From DYTH01 sp964552725 (GTDB taxonomy: Bacteria > Desulfobacterota > Syntrophia > Syntrophales > UBA5619): 6,847 bases of DNA. The stretch lies in NCBI GenBank assembly GCA_964552725.1, contig CAZKHU010000134.1, positions 1 through 6,847 of the forward strand, given 5' to 3'. The stretch's first letter is position 1. Each line of letters opens with the position of its first letter. Below the pieces are notes generated by a model that was not told the origin of the DNA, searched no databases, and worked only from the letters and a program-made list of their open reading frames with translations. A program made the translations under genes and the position numbers. Positions 5,251-6,847 of the stretch are shown here, one piece after another.

Positions 5251-5988
5251 ATGAAAACCATATCTGCACTATTGGGCATCGTCATATTGATTCTCGTTTT
5301 GGCGACAGCAGGAGGAGCAACTTCAATCAAGGCCAAGGCTACCAATAGCAAGTCATCAAAAGTCGCTAACATAAACGCTGACCAATTGCCGAAAAGATAC
5401 GACGGAGATAATAGCAGAGTTGTAGAAATTCTGAAGATATCCCATTTACAAAAAGGCGAATTTGAGACAAATGAGGCCTACGCAAAGCGGACGAAAGCCT
5501 TAGAAAACAACGTATATGTGTTCTCGTATAAGCCAAGACGTTTTGATGAACTGGGCGGAATTTGGAAGAAGGAACTCTCCTATGACATTGAAATAAAATC
5601 TTTCAGGATCAGTCTCGATAGTATCAAGGTGATCGAGAAGCTTTGGGATGATGTGAAAGGTTCATATATCGGACAGAACGCATTCGGAGCCAAAGTCAGA
5701 ATTACAAAAGGTACACGCAATAGATACAATATCTCTTTGCCTAAAGAGGATTTCAACGTCGACTTACAAATTGAGCCTGCTAAAGCTAAGTTTATTGCTG
5801 AGAACATAAGAATCCTATACTGGGTAAAGCTACGAGACGTCAAATGTCGTAAAAAAACGATTAATCCAACATTCGACAATTCGTTCGATGGTGGATATAT
5901 CGAGTGCGAGAGCCTTTCAATTCCCATGGAAATGTGGATTTATGATTTCAACACTGGAGAAATCTTTAAGAAAGTTAAGGCTGAATGA
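5251..5988 (+). CDS. Integron cassette C, first gene: exported protein of unknown function
   Basis: This encodes a 245-residue protein. Residues 1-25 form a signal peptide or membrane anchor (MKT, a long hydrophobic run, ATAGGATS). A low-complexity Ser/Lys/Ala linker spans residues 26-42. At 66-80 comes LQKGEFETNEAYAKR, a motif style (KGEFET, then a helix) that recurs in many bacterial exported proteins of unknown function. The remainder alternates strands and charged loops and contains cysteines at CRKK and YIECESL. The start is ATG 5251, five bases after AAGGAGG (5239-5245) and just downstream of the attC R' core. A TTG at 5236 is in frame, but the ribosome-binding site supports ATG. The stop codon overlaps the ATG of the next small gene by four bases. 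Function is unknown. Confidence 0.85.
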   Translation: MKTISALLGIVILILVLATAGGATSIKAKATNSKSSKVANINADQLPKRYDGDNSRVVEILKISHLQKGEFETNEAYAKRTKALENNVYVFSYKPRRFDELGGIWKKELSYDIEIKSFRISLDSIKVIEKLWDDVKGSYIGQNAFGAKVRITKGTRNRYNISLPKEDFNVDLQIEPAKAKFIAENIRILYWVKLRDVKCRKKTINPTFDNSFDGGYIECESLSIPMEMWIYDFNTGEIFKKVKAE

Positions 5989-6161
5989 GAGCATGCCCTA
6001 CAAAACTTAGGATACCCGTCGCCAACCGGATAGTGGTGGCGCTGAACAAAGTTGGCCTTAAGGCAGGCAATGATCCCATACGGAAGGAGAGCATTTCGGG
6101 GGTTCAGGCCAACACAGTGTACTTGATCGTGGAGCACGAAAACCAAACCCCTAACGAATAG
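5985..6161 (+). CDS. Integron cassette C, second gene: 58-residue protein, translationally coupled
   Basis: An open frame of 58 codons starts at the ATG in ATGA (5985-5988), overlapping the stop codon of the preceding gene by four bases, the classic arrangement for coupled translation. The product is basic in its first third and soluble: MRACPTKLRIPVANRIVVAL, later SISGVQANTVYLIVEHE. It has the strand and helix alternation of a real small protein. It ends in TAG at 6159-6161 after reading through the R'' end of the attC (CCT AAC GAA TAG), as cassette genes often do. It fills the 160 bases between the first gene and the attC, which would otherwise be unexplained. No family is recognised. The main doubt is its short length. 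Confidence 0.6.
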   Translation: MRACPTKLRIPVANRIVVALNKVGLKAGNDPIRKESISGVQANTVYLIVEHENQTPNE

Positions 6162-6214
6162 GTGCACCGGACGTGGCAATACAGCGCGCCACGCCGGTGA
6201 CCATCATGTTATGC
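6149..6214 (+). other. attC: attC recombination site at end of cassette C
   Basis: This 66-base site runs from R'' CCCTAAC (6149-6155) to R' GTTATGC (6208-6214). Paired segments are GGT/ACC (6161-6163 with 6200-6202), CACCGG/CCGGTG (6165-6170 with 6194-6199), and CGTGGC/GCCACG (6172-6177 with 6188-6193). G6164 and A6171 are unpaired on the left arm only, the asymmetry that directs integrase to one strand. Five-base spacers flank the stem. The first R'' base is C, not a purine. The stop codon of the small upstream gene lies inside the site. Confidence 0.92.
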
Positions 6215-6228
6215 TAGATAGGAGCAAT

Positions 6229-6847
6229 ATGGCCCAACTAAAAATTCAAAATGACAAAGATGCGAAACAGAAAGCCGATGTCTCTTGTGGTACATGCAAA
6301 CGATCAACTAAACACCTTATATTATGTTCTGTTGAATTGTCAGGCCGAGAAACAAAAATGCCAAATGAAGTATTCCGATGGATTAACGACTATCAGATTA
6401 TTCAATGTCAAGGATGTGAAACAATTTCATTTCGGAAAACGCATACCAACTCAGAAGATTTTGATAATTTTATAGATATCTATCCAAACCCAGAAGAAGG
6501 CAGAAAATCAATAGCAGATGACCACCTCCTGCCTTCAAATTTACAAAGAATTTATACCGAGACGTTAAAAGCATTAAACGCAGGTCACTTTGTTTTAACA
6601 GGTATAGGCATAAGGGCGATCGTCGAGACAGTATGCAAGGATAAGCAGGCAAACGGAAAAGATCTGTTTATTAAAATAAATGATTTAGTTACTCATGGCG
6701 TGCTAACTAAGGATGGCGCAGATATTCTTCATAAGTTAAGAACTCTGGGCAATGAGGCGGCTCATGAGGTAAAACCGCATGATACCGTTCAGCTTGGTTT
6801 GGCCTTTGATGTCATAGACCATTTGCTTCAAGGGGTTTACATTTTGC
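6229..6847 (+). CDS. Integron cassette D protein: zinc-ribbon plus DUF4145 domain (3' end outside window)
   Basis: The frame starts at ATG 6229, four bases after AGGAG (6220-6224) and shortly after the attC R' core. It stays open to the last base, giving 206 residues. Two cysteine pairs, CGTC (20-23) and CQGC (60-63), suggest a zinc ribbon. Residues about 100-206 match DUF4145: LPSNLQRIYTETLKALNAGH, GIGIRAIVETVC, then the signature LRTLGNEAAHE (170-180), and AFDVIDHLL. DUF4145 also occurs attached to restriction enzymes and as a stand-alone protein near defence genes; its activity is not established. Such proteins usually end soon after this point, so little is missing. No signal peptide is present, so it is cytoplasmic. 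An overlapping frame at 6251-6475 is a shadow of this gene. Confidence 0.87.
   Translation, partial: MAQLKIQNDKDAKQKADVSCGTCKRSTKHLILCSVELSGRETKMPNEVFRWINDYQIIQCQGCETISFRKTHTNSEDFDNFIDIYPNPEEGRKSIADDHLLPSNLQRIYTETLKALNAGHFVLTGIGIRAIVETVCKDKQANGKDLFIKINDLVTHGVLTKDGADILHKLRTLGNEAAHEVKPHDTVQLGLAFDVIDHLLQGVYIL

Noticed and set aside
6251..6475. 74-codon + strand frame in cassette D
   Set aside because: It is out of frame with the DUF4145 gene that starts at 6229 with a good ribosome-binding site.
1..6847. CRISPR array, tRNA, rRNA or insertion sequence
   Set aside because: No regularly spaced direct repeats, tRNA-like cloverleaf, rRNA sequence or transposase frame was seen on either strand.

Overview
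The window looks like an accessory, mosaic stretch of a Gram-negative bacterial chromosome, possibly from an environmental or metagenomic source. It carries restriction-modification genes and their debris, a truncated ParB-like gene, and a run of integron-type gene cassettes. The exported products have ordinary Gram-negative signal peptides. Integron cassettes and the general protein style suggest a proteobacterial or Desulfobacterota-like host, but the sequence does not fix the taxon. No rRNA, tRNA or CRISPR array was seen.

Positions 1-1032 hold the 3' end of a gene with an SNase-like domain, probably the C-terminus of a DNA methyltransferase. It abuts an intact MjaI-family restriction endonuclease gene; enzymes of this family cut at CTAG. 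Together they look like the end of a type II restriction-modification operon.

Positions 1058-2707 are the wreck of a type I restriction-modification locus. hsdM is reduced to a piece from its N-terminal region joined out of frame to its C-terminus, so the whole catalytic core is missing. hsdS stops after 52 codons. Between them lies a full-length, apparently intact rhuM gene.

At about 2760 the composition jumps from AT-rich to GC-rich. Here a 5'-truncated ParB/Spo0J-family gene (2763-3419) begins mid-domain. Positions 3420-3890 contain no convincing gene but carry three palindromes within about 60 bases, including a perfect 18-bp one.

From about 3891 to the end the window is a tandem series of promoterless-looking cassettes, all on the + strand. 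They are separated by three clear attC recombination sites (4709-4768, 5172-5234, 6149-6214). A degenerate attC-like or attI-like boundary ends at 3956. Each clear attC has R''/R' ends, an imperfect hairpin, and one unpaired G in the left arm. The cassettes encode: (A) an unknown soluble protein with a nuclease-like PPDF...EVT motif; (B) a small exported protein; (C) an exported protein plus a translationally coupled 58-residue protein whose stop codon lies inside the attC; (D) a zinc-ribbon plus DUF4145 protein cut by the window end. No integrase gene is present, so as far as can be seen this is an integrase-less attC cluster or the inner part of a longer array.
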